Shown: positions 18,740 to 27,072, counted from the stretch's first letter. The stretch: 64,000 nucleotides of DNA from Lentisphaerae bacterium GWF2_49_21 (GCA_001804805.1 MHBH01000020.1:62001-126000), one strand, 5' to 3'. Numbers and translations are program-made. The notes: generated by a model from the letters alone, not told the origin.

Positions 18740-19789
18740 TCATATATTTTCCTGCCTCGCAGGAAAATATCTGCACAAGTTTTCTTCTCCAAGCATGTCT
18801 CCGTCTTTGGCGTATGCTCTGGCCCTGCACCCACCGCAGATCCTGCGAAATTCGCAGATGCCGCATTTGCCATGGTAGCAGTCGACGTTCCTGAGCTCCT
18901 GGAAGATCTTTGATGTTTCATATATTTTCTTGAAGTCGAAATTGTCATTCCTCAGATTGCCGGCCTCAACATCGAGAAAACCGCATGGCTGGACTATTCC
19001 TGTATGGGAGACAAACACAAATCCTCTGCCTCCAAGACAGCCTCCTCCGGGATGTTTTGAGCTTTCTCCGGGATCCTGCGCCTTGATCCTCGCAAACTGG
19101 GGTGCACACGTGCATTTTACGATTATAGGCGAAATCTTCTGGAGCTCATAAACCTTCTTCAGAGTCTCTTCATATTCTACAGCAGTCAGCCCTTGATCTT
19201 TCAATGCGGAACCTCGTCCTGTCGGCACAAGCATGAAAATGTCGAAGGCCACGGCTCCCAGCTTCAAAGCCAATTCATAGATCCTGTCAATTTCACTGAG
19301 ATTGCTTCTGGTGACAGTTGTGTTTATTTGGAATTCGATCTTTTCGGCTATGGCGTTCTTCAGTCCTTCCATTGTGGATTCGAAGGCGCCGGCAACACCA
19401 CGGAACTTGTCATGGGAGACGGAGGTCGCGCCATCGATGCTTATGCTTATTCTCCTGATGCCGGAATCCTTGATTTTTCGGGCCGTCTCAGGTGTGATCA
19501 TCTGGCCGCAGGGAGCCATGACGACTCGAAATTCCTTGTCCGAAGCATAACGCGCAAGCTGGAAGATGTCCGGACGCATCATCGGTTCACCGCCGGTTAG
19601 AATAAGGATAGGTTTTGCAAAGGAAGCTATGCTGTCAATCAGTTTCATGCCTTCTTCCGTGGAGAGTTCCCCGGAATATTCCATGTCACGCGAAGCCCCG
19701 CGGCAGTGCTGGCATTTCAAATGACAGCGCCGCGTAGTCTCCCAGGCGACAAGACGAAGTTCGGTTTGTTTGTTTTCAGTATGGTTCAT
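18740..19789 (-). CDS. ahbD: Radical SAM haem synthase AhbD
   Basis: The 349-residue radical SAM protein has the CHLKCQHC cluster motif (CxxxCxxC) near residue 22, the ILILTGGEP motif, and RRISISIDGA. A Cys-rich C-terminal SPASM-like region contains CGFLD, CYHGKCGICEFRRICGGC and a final Cys, enough for one or two more [4Fe-4S] clusters. With a siroheme decarboxylase next to it, the expected reaction is oxidative decarboxylation of the two propionates of Fe-coproporphyrin III to give haem b. AhbC/NirJ proteins are close relatives; the shorter N-terminus and overall pattern favour AhbD here. Inverted REP units (19810-19914) and a transposase separate it from ahbC. Confidence 0.85.
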   Translation of the reverse strand: MNHTENKQTELRLVAWETTRRCHLKCQHCRGASRDMEYSGELSTEEGMKLIDSIASFAKPILILTGGEPMMRPDIFQLARYASDKEFRVVMAPCGQMITPETARKIKDSGIRRISISIDGATSVSHDKFRGVAGAFESTMEGLKNAIAEKIEFQINTTVTRSNLSEIDRIYELALKLGAVAFDIFMLVPTGRGSALKDQGLTAVEYEETLKKVYELQKISPIIVKCTCAPQFARIKAQDPGESSKHPGGGCLGGRGFVFVSHTGIVQPCGFLDVEAGNLRNDNFDFKKIYETSKIFQELRNVDCYHGKCGICEFRRICGGCRARAYAKDGDMLGEENLCRYFPARQENI

Positions 19790-19809
19790 GGTTGAATTCC
19801 AAACAATAC

Positions 19810-19914
19810 CACGCTAAAGCCGTGAACTCCAACATTTGAACAATAAAGAAAATTCAGGATAGTGACACTTATTATGCATTCTTGTCTTTCGTTGGAGTTC
19901 ACAGCTTCAGCGTG
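19810..19914. repeat. Inverted REP pair on the 3' side of the RAYT gene
   Basis: CACGCTAAAGCCGTG with ACTCCAAC (19810-19833) faces GTTGGAGTTCACAGCTTCAG with CGTG (19891-19914). Each unit folds as CAC-GCT/AGC-GTG with a bulged base. The spacer is about 57 bases. It is the same arrangement as at 20538-20632. Confidence 0.88.
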
Positions 19915-19916
19915 TC

Positions 19917-20513
19917 TTAATTATCCCAGTCCTTCCCCATATCGCTTATGTCATATTCTTTCCATATTCTGATTGTCTCTTCTCTTCCTTTGTCCATTAA
20001 GAAGGATTTGAAACTTGAAAAAGGCCAGTCCTGCCATTTTTTGACATATTCATGTTTTACAGGATTGTTATGGATATAGTTTATCGTAGCCCAGAAGTGT
20101 CTTTCAGATTTTATAGCATGTTCAAGCGCATTAAACCAAACTCGTCTGCCTCTTGAATTCTCTTCTTTATTCCAATAATACGAGGATGAACCATGTATTT
20201 GATGGAGTTTTTTCAAGGAACTTTTGAGATCTGTTGTTTTTATCAGAAGATGGTAGTAATTAGGCAATATGCTCCAAGCGTATATTTCTTCTGTTGCCAA
20301 TTTAAAGGATTGAGTGATTGTTTCTTCAAGCTTGCGAATTCTCTCTATGGAAAAACCTATTATTGGGTGATGTTCATAACAAGCTGCAGTAATATGGAAT
20401 TCCGAATTGTCCCCTTGGATATGCGGGGGCGAATGCCATGGCAGTTTTTGTGTTTGTCTGGTCTTTAAAACATCGGCACGCATTTCCTGCGTCATTTTTC
20501 TCCAGTTATACAT
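19917..20513 (-). CDS. REP-associated tyrosine transposase (RAYT, Y1 family)
   Basis: This 198-residue protein matches the IS200-like Y1 transposase family used as REP-associated transposases. It has the basic start YNWRKMTQEM, FHITAACYEHHPIIGFS, and AWSILPNYYHLLIKT at the position of the HUH metal motif. It ends with TINYIHNNPVKHEY plus DWPFSSFKSF, whose Tyr in YIHNNP is the usual nucleophile position. Family members cut and rejoin single-stranded REP DNA. The first His of HUH reads Tyr here (NYYH), which may weaken catalysis or mark a subfamily. The gene is more AT-rich than its neighbours and sits between two inverted REP pairs, inside the ahb gene set. ATG 20513 is preferred over TTG 20525. 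Confidence 0.85.
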   Translation of the reverse strand: MYNWRKMTQEMRADVLKTRQTQKLPWHSPPHIQGDNSEFHITAACYEHHPIIGFSIERIRKLEETITQSFKLATEEIYAWSILPNYYHLLIKTTDLKSSLKKLHQIHGSSSYYWNKEENSRGRRVWFNALEHAIKSERHFWATINYIHNNPVKHEYVKKWQDWPFSSFKSFLMDKGREETIRIWKEYDISDMGKDWDN

Positions 20514-20537
20514 ATAAGCCCCCAATCAAGAAAAGAG

Positions 20538-20632
20538 CACGCTAAAGCTGTGAACTCCAACGAATGCAGAAATAATCAGTTTTCATGTTGTGCTCTTTGT
20601 TTGTATTAGTTGGAGTTCACAGCTTTAGCGTG
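20538..20632. repeat. Inverted REP pair on the 5' side of the RAYT gene
   Basis: CACGCTAAAGCTGTG with AACTCCAAC (20538-20561) faces GTTGGAGTTCACAGCTTTAG with CGTG (20609-20632), a perfect inverted repeat of 24 bases. Together with 19810-19914 it brackets the transposase gene, a typical BIME plus RAYT layout. Confidence 0.92.
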
Positions 20633-21791
20633 TCTTGATTTCCCTGTCGTTCAAATAACATGCCGGATCCGAAGCCCAGAGATCGCCTGTCAGAGCCTCG
20701 GTCCTTGCCCTGAAATTCCCGGCGCAGACATCGAGGAAACGGCATTTCGCACAGCGTCCGGTGACCAACTTGTGTTTCTCGCGTAATTTCTGAAGAAATT
20801 CACCCGGCTTGCTGGGCCATATCCCGCTAAAAGGTTTTTCCCTGATGTTTCCGACAGGATGATTCCGCATGAACTGGTCCGGATAGACCGTGCCGTCCCA
20901 GCTGACGCATGCGATACCGACGCCGCTGCTGTTGCCCCCGGTCATTTCTAGAAGATCAAGGACTTCTTTTGCGCGAGGGCTGTTTTCCTTCAGCATCCTG
21001 AGATACAGATATGGACCGTCACAGTGGTTGTCGACTGTCAGGACTTCCGTGCATATTCCACGCTTGTGCAGATTGGCAGTGCGGTCAATTATCAGATCGA
21101 CGGTCTTCCGTGTGATTTCCGGAGAAAGGATCTCCTTCCTGATGTCCGAGCCTCGTCCGCTGCAGACAAGATGGTAGAAGCAGGCCCTTTGGATGGATTC
21201 CTTTTCAATCAGATCGAATATGAAAGGGACTTCCTTGTAGTTCTTCTTCGTGATCGTAAATCTGATACCGACCTTCAATCCTGCCTTATTGCATGCCCTT
21301 ATCCCTGAAATAGTTTTTGCGAATGCCCCCTTTTTTTCGCGGAACTTGTCGTTCACGGTTTCAGAGCCGTCAAGGCTTATGCCGACATATGATACGCCTG
21401 CGTCCTTGAGTTTTTTTGCCATGGAGGCATTGATCAGGGTTCCATTTGTCGAGATCACCGCGCGCAGGCCCTTGGAAACTGCGAACTTCGCAAGTTCCGG
21501 GATGTCCTGACGCATGAGCGGTTCTCCGCCGGAAAAAAGAAGCACGGGAACTGCGAACTTCGCAAGATCTCCGATGAAAGTCTTGGCTTCTGCGGTCGTG
21601 AGTTCGTTGTCGATGGAGAGGGAAGACTCTGAACTGGAATAGCAGTGCTGGCAGAGAAGGTTGCAGCGTTTCGTCGCATTCCAGACGACGATCGGTTTCC
21701 GCTGGGCAGGGGAATGCCCGGGTTTCCGCGAATATCGCAGAGAATCTGAAGCCTCAGCTTTTCCGATGTAAAGTCTTGATATTCCAATCAT
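20625..21791 (-). CDS. ahbC: Radical SAM 12,18-didecarboxysiroheme deacetylase AhbC
   Basis: Starting at ATG 21791 the protein has 388 residues and opens with MIGISRLYIGKAEASDSLRY, the start expected of AhbC/NirJ proteins. Next come CNLLCQHCYSS (CxxxCxxC cluster), LLFSGGEPLMR, and YVGISLDGS. The C-terminal set CAKCRFLDVCAGNFR plus further Cys suits an auxiliary [4Fe-4S] cluster. AhbC removes the C2 and C7 acetate groups of 12,18-didecarboxysiroheme to give Fe-coproporphyrin III, the substrate of AhbD. A longer open frame to 21998 exists but reads through palindromic repeats and is rejected. The stop lies inside the REP unit next to the RAYT gene, so the REP-RAYT insertion abuts the gene. Confidence 0.87.
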   Translation of the reverse strand: MIGISRLYIGKAEASDSLRYSRKPGHSPAQRKPIVVWNATKRCNLLCQHCYSSSESSLSIDNELTTAEAKTFIGDLAKFAVPVLLFSGGEPLMRQDIPELAKFAVSKGLRAVISTNGTLINASMAKKLKDAGVSYVGISLDGSETVNDKFREKKGAFAKTISGIRACNKAGLKVGIRFTITKKNYKEVPFIFDLIEKESIQRACFYHLVCSGRGSDIRKEILSPEITRKTVDLIIDRTANLHKRGICTEVLTVDNHCDGPYLYLRMLKENSPRAKEVLDLLEMTGGNSSGVGIACVSWDGTVYPDQFMRNHPVGNIREKPFSGIWPSKPGEFLQKLREKHKLVTGRCAKCRFLDVCAGNFRARTEALTGDLWASDPACYLNDREIKTR

Positions 21792-22143
21792 AGTATTAAA
21801 TCCGAATATCGAAATCCGAAACAATGTTAATTCAAGAACAGCTCTTGCGAGCTTAACTACCAACGGATTTCCAATTCTTAAGCATGAGCTTGTAGTGTTA
21901 ACGTCGCAAGACGTGTTCTTTATTAAAGTACCTCTCTGTAGGGCAATTGCAAAACTGCCAGAAAGGCTTATCGGGGGATAAATCCCGTTGGAGTACAAAC
22001 TTTAGTTTGTCTTTGTATTCAGTTAGTTACGCAAGCTGAAGCTTGTACTCCAACGGGATTTATTTGCCAAGCAAACCTTTATGGCAGTTCTGCAATTGTC
22101 CTCAATGCTTGAAAATATTCATCGCAGGTATTAGCTTCACTAT
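21792..22143. other. Intergenic region made of nested palindromes
   Basis: Contains two TTGC-loop hairpins in opposite orientation (21834-21860 and 21892-21920). It also contains a nested inverted structure at 21941-22101: outer arms GGGCAATTGCA.. / ..TGCAATTGTCC and perfect inner 21-base arms (21978-21998 with 22043-22063). The inner loops carry REP stems CAAACT/AGTTTG and CAAGCT/AGCTTG. No gene is supported. Confidence 0.8.
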
Positions 22144-22626
22144 ATGATACGAAAAGCAAAAACAACCGATGCGAAAACAATATGCTCGATATACAACTAT
22201 TATATCGAAAACACGGTAGTCACGTTCGAAGAAGTCCCTCTGTCTGCAAGTGAAATGGCAAAAAGGATAAAGGACATAGGGAAGGACTTTCCCTGGATTG
22301 TGTATGTCGAAGGCAAACAGATCCTCGGATATGCCTACGCAGGCAAGTGGAAGACACGTTGTTCATACAGGCTGACGGTAGAAAGCACCGTTTATCTGCA
22401 CCGTGACGCCGTAGGCAAAGGGATAGGGACGAAACTCTACAAGGCTCTTCTGCCAATGCTCAAGAAGAACGGCTTTCACGTGGTGGTCGGAGGAATCGCC
22501 CTGCCGAACAAAGGAAGCGTGGCATTGCATGAAAAGTTCGGTTTTAAGAAAGTCGCCCACTTCAAGGAGGTCGGCTTCAAGTTCGGGAAATGGATAGATG
22601 TCGGGTACTGGGAATTAATATTTTGA
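22144..22626 (+). CDS. GNAT acetyltransferase, phosphinothricin/methionine sulfone type
   Basis: The 160-residue protein is a full-length GNAT domain: MIRKAKTTDAKTICSIYNYY and ENTVVTFEEVPLS at the N-terminus, the acetyl-CoA binding loop DAVGKGIGTKLYKAL (about 90-104), and ALHEKFGFKKVAHFKEVGFK near the end. The pattern fits the Pat/MddA subfamily, which acetylates small amines such as methionine sulfone, methionine sulfoximine or phosphinothricin, often as detoxification. The actual substrate is unknown. It stands alone between two palindromic intergenic regions. Confidence 0.9.
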   Translation: MIRKAKTTDAKTICSIYNYYIENTVVTFEEVPLSASEMAKRIKDIGKDFPWIVYVEGKQILGYAYAGKWKTRCSYRLTVESTVYLHRDAVGKGIGTKLYKALLPMLKKNGFHVVVGGIALPNKGSVALHEKFGFKKVAHFKEVGFKFGKWIDVGYWELIF

Positions 22627-22694
22627 CAGGATAACTGGATTTGCATGATAGATTGAATTCAATAAATCCGGGTAATCCTGTAATCCTGTCAAGA
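22624..22694. repeat. Imperfect inverted repeat of the CAGGATAACTGGATT family
   Basis: TTGACAGGATAACTGGATTT at 22624 onward faces AATCCGGGTAATCCTGTAAT with CCTGTCAAG before 22695. It is a loose, tandem-like inverted repeat between two genes. Confidence 0.6.
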
Positions 22695-22720
22695 AAATAA
22701 ATATAAAGGAATTACTATAA

Positions 22721-23734
22721 ATGAAAAAGATTGGTCTGATGGGATGCGGGGCGGTGGCTAACTACGGGCACATACCTGCGATACTCAATGTAAAAGAACT
22801 CAAGTTGCATGCGATATTTGATCCGTTCGAGAAGAACCTTCTGGCAATGCAGAAGAAATACGGGATTCCAAACGCTTTCACGGATCCGGAGAAATTCTTC
22901 AAATCTGGGATCGAGGCTGTCAGCATTACTTCCCCTGCGCCGTGCCACAGGCAGAACGTCCTTGATGCGGCAAGATACAAGATGCCTGTGATCTGCGAGA
23001 AGCCTCTTGCCATGGACAGGAAAGAATCCATGGAAATGATAAGAGTGATGAAAAAGGCGAAACTACCGCTCTACACCGGATTCTGCTACAGGTTCAGTCC
23101 GTGTGCATTGAAAATCCGGGAGCTGCTCAAGAAAAAAGCAATTGGAGATGTCCGTTCGCTCCGGCTCATCTACAACTGGGACTGCCATGGGAAATATGAA
23201 CTCGATGGAAAAGGGAAGAGGATCATCCAGAAACGGCGCGAAGACAGGATGCTCGAGGGCGGGCCGATGGTCGACTGCGGAACCCATCAGATCGATCTTG
23301 CAATGTTCTGGCTGAATTCAGAAATTGTCTCATATCACGGATACGGCGCCTGGGTTGACAAGTATGAGGCGCCTGACCACGTATGGCTTCATATGGACCA
23401 TGCGAACGGTGCCCATACCATGGTCGAGATCAGTTATTCTTACCATTTCACTTCCAAGCACAAGTCCAAGGAGTTTGTCTATGAGCTTATCGGGACTGAC
23501 GGCGTGATCCGCTACGATCGCGAAGCAGAAAGCTTCATTATGAGAAATTCCAACGGCACTTTCAAGTTTGAATTCCATCATGAAAAGAATTTCGAGGGCG
23601 TCTACAAGGAATGGGCGAAATCCCTGCATACGGGAAAATCCGAGCTCCTGACCACCGCCGAAGCAGGCATGAAAGTAACCGACATTGCCCGCGAAGCCAC
23701 GAATGAGGCGATAAGGAACCGGAAAGGCAATTGA
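22721..23734 (+). CDS. Gfo/Idh/MocA-family NAD(P)-dependent oxidoreductase
   Basis: The 337-residue protein has the N-terminal Rossmann fold (GLMGCGAVANYGHIPAIL), the family motif CEKPLAMD near residue 93, whose Lys is catalytic, and GGPMVDCGTHQIDLAMFWL with the conserved Asp/His pair near residue 185. The C-terminal alpha/beta domain is complete. Members oxidise or reduce sugar or inositol alcohol groups; the substrate is not evident. The gene lies near an ADP-ribosylglycohydrolase family gene and an AraC regulator, so a role in carbohydrate use is likely. A-rich leader with AAAGGAATTA before the ATG. Confidence 0.93.
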   Translation: MKKIGLMGCGAVANYGHIPAILNVKELKLHAIFDPFEKNLLAMQKKYGIPNAFTDPEKFFKSGIEAVSITSPAPCHRQNVLDAARYKMPVICEKPLAMDRKESMEMIRVMKKAKLPLYTGFCYRFSPCALKIRELLKKKAIGDVRSLRLIYNWDCHGKYELDGKGKRIIQKRREDRMLEGGPMVDCGTHQIDLAMFWLNSEIVSYHGYGAWVDKYEAPDHVWLHMDHANGAHTMVEISYSYHFTSKHKSKEFVYELIGTDGVIRYDREAESFIMRNSNGTFKFEFHHEKNFEGVYKEWAKSLHTGKSELLTTAEAGMKVTDIAREATNEAIRNRKGN

Positions 23735-23844
23735 CATACAGTTATCAGATGTCAGGTGTCAGGTGAAGAACGAATGACAATGAGAATACAAGAATTCTGC
23801 ATGTGTTTTCTTTCCTGAACACTGACACCTGAACACTTCTGCTA

Positions 23845-25353
23845 TCAGCCCATTACACTGCCATTCAGTAAAGTTATCGGTACGAGCATTACCGTCGGCC
23901 TTCCCTCGGTGGTGATCTCCAGCACCGCCCGGTTCATCGACTTTGCCAGTTTCGTGGCAGTAAATTCAAAGTCGAAACTGAGGTTCATTCCGCCAAGATG
24001 CGGCTGAACGCCCAGGGCATATGCGTCGGCGGACGGTGTCACCGTCCATCCTTCCGGCAGATACCAGTGCATTGACAAATTTGCCTGCATGCTGCGAGTG
24101 TGGGCTATTTTGATTGTGACCTTCTTGGGAATTCCGAGTTTGATGAGGGGGGCGTCGCCGTAGTCGACGAATACCGTGAAGAGATCGAAGTCGTAGGCTG
24201 GCATCTTCATTCTTTCGATGAGAGCCTTGCCGTTGTCCTTGCATTTCAGGGAAGAGAGATTGAGATCCGAAAGATCCGTGGCTTCGGTGCAGCACATCTT
24301 CTCCGAATTGTTGATCAGCAGATTCTGTTTTGCGAGCTTCACAGTTCTTTCAGTGAGATCATCGACGTTCTTGGGAATCGCTCCGCCAATGTCGCCGAGG
24401 TCGAGGACTATTGTGAGTATTCCTCTGCCGATAGGATCGATCCACTTCTGCGGAATGGCCTTCGCGCCATGGATTATCCCCCAGATCGAACCGGCAGTCG
24501 CGGCGGTGCAGTCGGTGTCCTCACCGAGGTTGACGGCCATGCACTGGACCTTCGGGAAATCATTTCCGCCATAGAGCAGGGGGGCGATGGTGAAGGCTAT
24601 ATTCGAAGGAACGTCGTAGCCCAGGACACCATCCTTGAAGCCTTTCCTCTTGTCCTCCTCACTGCAGTTCATATAGGTGAATCCACCGCGGTGGTGCTTC
24701 AGTACCTCGTCGCGGGTCTGGAGCCAGGTCTTTTTTGACTTGAAGCATTTGAGGGTGGTGTTGACAGCCTTTGTCACGCCGCAGTCTTTTGGTATAAAGG
24801 ACAGTCCGATGTCGATCAGCTTGAAAATGTCCTTCTCGACGAACGCGGCGCTTTCCAAAGCCGCCATGAATATTTCAGCATACGAGCCTTCGCCGTCGCC
24901 GTGGTCGAGTATGGCGTCCTTGCAGGCGAGTTTTGCAGCGACATGTGGGAGTCCGGGCGAAATGCATGCCCATATCTCAGATCTTATATATGCACCGCAG
25001 CTATGTTTGTACATGTTGCCGAAAGTTCCGCTGAGAGGGGGCTGGAGCCCGGAACGCATGTTGATCTTTCCTGTGCCATATTCGGCCCAGTGCGGAGTCA
25101 CATAGCTGCACCAGTATTCGGCGAGGGTGTGCGAAGAGACTCCGATGCCATGCCTTTCCATGGCCGCAAGCCAGAGGAGCTGGATGTCGAGATCATCGTT
25201 CGGAAGGGGATTGCCGTTGAGTTCCTGGACATAGAACTTCACGTTGTTCACCTGGCGGTGCCATTCGAACGGTGCGCCGATCGTGCCTCCGATGTTCTTT
25301 CCGATCCAGCAACCGAGTACCTTGTCGCGGAATTCTTTTTCATTGATACGCAT
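23845..25353 (-). CDS. ADP-ribosylglycohydrolase-fold protein
   Basis: The 502-residue protein opens with the family signature DKVLGCWIGKNIGGTIGAPF and LPNDDLDIQLLWL, and about 230 residues later has NLGEDTDCTAATAGSIWG, the DTD motif that binds divalent metal in this fold. The last 160 residues form a beta-rich extra domain. Classic members remove ADP-ribose from proteins or dinitrogenase reductase. Many members in carbohydrate loci of PVC bacteria have this longer form and unknown substrates, so hydrolysis of a sugar N- or O-glycosidic bond is all that can be said. It is divergent from the AraC gene at 25481, which is its likely regulator. Confidence 0.87.
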   Translation of the reverse strand: MRINEKEFRDKVLGCWIGKNIGGTIGAPFEWHRQVNNVKFYVQELNGNPLPNDDLDIQLLWLAAMERHGIGVSSHTLAEYWCSYVTPHWAEYGTGKINMRSGLQPPLSGTFGNMYKHSCGAYIRSEIWACISPGLPHVAAKLACKDAILDHGDGEGSYAEIFMAALESAAFVEKDIFKLIDIGLSFIPKDCGVTKAVNTTLKCFKSKKTWLQTRDEVLKHHRGGFTYMNCSEEDKRKGFKDGVLGYDVPSNIAFTIAPLLYGGNDFPKVQCMAVNLGEDTDCTAATAGSIWGIIHGAKAIPQKWIDPIGRGILTIVLDLGDIGGAIPKNVDDLTERTVKLAKQNLLINNSEKMCCTEATDLSDLNLSSLKCKDNGKALIERMKMPAYDFDLFTVFVDYGDAPLIKLGIPKKVTIKIAHTRSMQANLSMHWYLPEGWTVTPSADAYALGVQPHLGGMNLSFDFEFTATKLAKSMNRAVLEITTEGRPTVMLVPITLLNGSVMG

Positions 25354-25455
25354 TTTAAATCTCCTTGATAATTATTCTTTATGGCATTAAAGTGCCATAA
25401 ATAAAATTATATTACTTGCATAAAAACGGCAAATAATTGCACAAAACCGACAAAT

Positions 25456-25482
25456 ATAAATTTTTGCCGGGCAAAAATTTAT
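25456..25482. promoter_or_regulatory. Perfect 27-bp palindrome on the AraC start codon
   Basis: ATAAATTTTTGCC, a central G, and GGCAAAAATTTAT form a perfect palindrome ending within the ATG at 25481. It could be an autoregulatory operator or an mRNA hairpin hiding the start; no other ribosome-binding site is visible. Similar ATAAATT...AATTTAT hairpins lie at 48627-48649 and 60628-60652, so a dispersed repeat is an alternative. Confidence 0.65.
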
Positions 25483-26371
25483 GAATAAAAGAAAAGTCAG
25501 CGCAGTCAATCCCTCGAAATGGTTTGAGGACATCTGTTTCCGGGGAACGGACTCGCCTGTAGTGGTGATGAGGGCGGAACATCGGGAGGACATCGGAAGA
25601 CATATCCACGATTTTGCCGAACTTGTCCTGGTCCTCGAGGGGACCGGTATGCATGGGTTCGGAAACAAGTCATACAAGCTCCAGGAGGGCGACTGTTTCA
25701 TTATCGAGCCGGGGATGCATCATTCCTACAATTCCTGCGAAGGCTTGAAGCTTGTGAACATCCTCATAAGATCATCCTTTGTCGAAAAATACTGGGAGAT
25801 GCTGAAGGAGGATCCTGCTTATGCGATCCTTTTGGGAAGGCAGGCGGACGAAAAACGGAGCACCTTGAAAAGACCGTCCCTCTCCCAGGAGGAACTTGAT
25901 TCCTGCATGAGGATCGTGGCCGAGATCGAGCGCGAAAGAAAAGAGATGAAAAGAAGCCATACGGTGATGATGACAGGGCTCCTGCTTGAGCTCTTTGTGA
26001 GGATTTTCAGGTCGGTGCAGAGGGCGGGAGCGGTCAAGGACGACTTGCGCAGCCCGTGGCTGTCGAAGGTCCTCGATTATCTCGAGATACATTTTGCCGA
26101 GGAGATCCCGATAAGCCTTCTCCAGAAGATGGCAGGAATGTCGGAACGTTCGTTCCAGAGGCATTTTTTGGAAATGACGGGATTGACGCCTCTTCGCTAC
26201 ATCCTGCGTCTCCGGATAGCCCATGCGTGCAGGCTCCTGAGAGAGGGCAACAAGTCCGTCTATGAAGCTGCTTCACTTTGCGGAATCGAGAACTGCAGCT
26301 ATTTCTGCCGACTGTTCAAGAGCATCACGGGCCATTCTCCCAGGAAATACGCGAAACTTTCAAATAAGTAA
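25481..26371 (+). CDS. AraC-family transcriptional regulator with cupin sensor
   Basis: The 296-residue protein has an N-terminal cupin (RHIHDFAELVLVLEGTGMHG, then LQEGDCFIIEPGMHHSYNSC) likely to bind a small carbohydrate. The C-terminal double helix-turn-helix has ISLLQKMAGMSERSFQRHFL, then VYEAASLCGIENCSYFCRLF and HSPRKYAK. It is divergent from the ADP-ribosylglycohydrolase gene with a 127-base gap. The gap contains an 18-bp palindrome ATGGCATTAAAGTGCCAT (25381-25398) and the 27-bp palindrome on its own start codon. Regulation of the divergent gene and of itself is the natural reading. Confidence 0.92.
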   Translation: MNKRKVSAVNPSKWFEDICFRGTDSPVVVMRAEHREDIGRHIHDFAELVLVLEGTGMHGFGNKSYKLQEGDCFIIEPGMHHSYNSCEGLKLVNILIRSSFVEKYWEMLKEDPAYAILLGRQADEKRSTLKRPSLSQEELDSCMRIVAEIERERKEMKRSHTVMMTGLLLELFVRIFRSVQRAGAVKDDLRSPWLSKVLDYLEIHFAEEIPISLLQKMAGMSERSFQRHFLEMTGLTPLRYILRLRIAHACRLLREGNKSVYEAASLCGIENCSYFCRLFKSITGHSPRKYAKLSNK

Positions 26372-26420
26372 GGCGGTTTCTTGCCACGCCGAATGGCTGT
26401 TGTTAAACCGCCAATTATTT

Positions 26421-26473
26421 GTCGGGTTCCTTCGACAAGCTCAGTACAGGTCAGGACAGGTAAAACCCGACAT
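26421..26473. repeat. REP-like palindrome, TGTCGGGTT family
   Basis: TGTCGGGTT (26421-26429) pairs with AACCCGACA (26465-26473). Between them lies CCTTCGACAAGCTCAG and a CAGGTCAGGACAGG repeat. Similar sequences are common interspersed palindromes in many bacterial genomes. It lies between the AraC gene and the DUF202 gene. Confidence 0.7.
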
Positions 26474-26580
26474 ACTTGTAATGAAGTACCTATGTCGATG
26501 AAAGCTAAACAGTACCAAATCTTGAAATAAGCATGAAACTAAAGTAGTTTTCCCTCAAAAATAATATCAAGGTGGAATTT

Positions 26581-26892
26581 ATGTCAGACCCATATGAACG
26601 GTTCCAGAACGAGGATTTGATCCTCAGGGATGAGCTTGCGGTCGATCGAACCCTGCTTGCGAATGAAAGGACGCTTATGGCATATCTCCGGTCAGGCGTC
26701 GCCCTGATCCTTGCCGGCGCCACATTCATCCATTTCTCAACCCAGCCCTGGTTTGGATTTCTGGGGATGGCCTGCATACCCGCAGGTGTTGCCGTAATGA
26801 TATTCGGATGGAGCCGCTATCGGAAAGTCAGGATCAGCATCGACAAGATCAGGAACAAGCTGGCATCCAAGCCGGATATTACAGGGGGGTAA
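26581..26892 (+). CDS. DUF202-family small membrane protein (YidH-like)
   Basis: The 103-residue protein has the DUF202 signature LLANERTLMAYLRSGVALIL, two membrane helices (about 38-56 and 62-80) and a basic tail. The family is found in many bacteria; the function is unknown. ATG 26581 is chosen because AAGGTGG lies 6 bases upstream; an upstream GTG at 26572 is inside that site. Confidence 0.88.
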   Translation: MSDPYERFQNEDLILRDELAVDRTLLANERTLMAYLRSGVALILAGATFIHFSTQPWFGFLGMACIPAGVAVMIFGWSRYRKVRISIDKIRNKLASKPDITGG

Positions 26893-26899
26893 GTAATAC

Positions 26900-27055
26900 G
26901 GATGATTGGATTGCTGGATGAATGGATGATTGGGTTTGAATACAATGGAATTTCAATAACACATGAAAACATTAAAGAAGTCGTATTGTAACTTTTCTAT
27001 TATTCTTAAGTTCCTCATATGCAACCATCCAGTAATCCATTCATCCAATCATCCC
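26900..27055. repeat. Long imperfect inverted repeat, GGATGATTGGAT family
   Basis: A run of ATTGGATG-like units (26900-26934) faces its near complement at 27022-27055, around an AT-rich centre. A related single arm occurs at 45497-45530 inside the Ehr operon. Confidence 0.75.
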
Positions 27056-27072
27056 GAAGGTGAAATAATATC

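Noticed and set aside
19800-20640. A CRISPR-like array
   Set aside because: The repeats are inverted pairs around a transposase gene, not direct repeats with regular spacers; no cas gene was seen.
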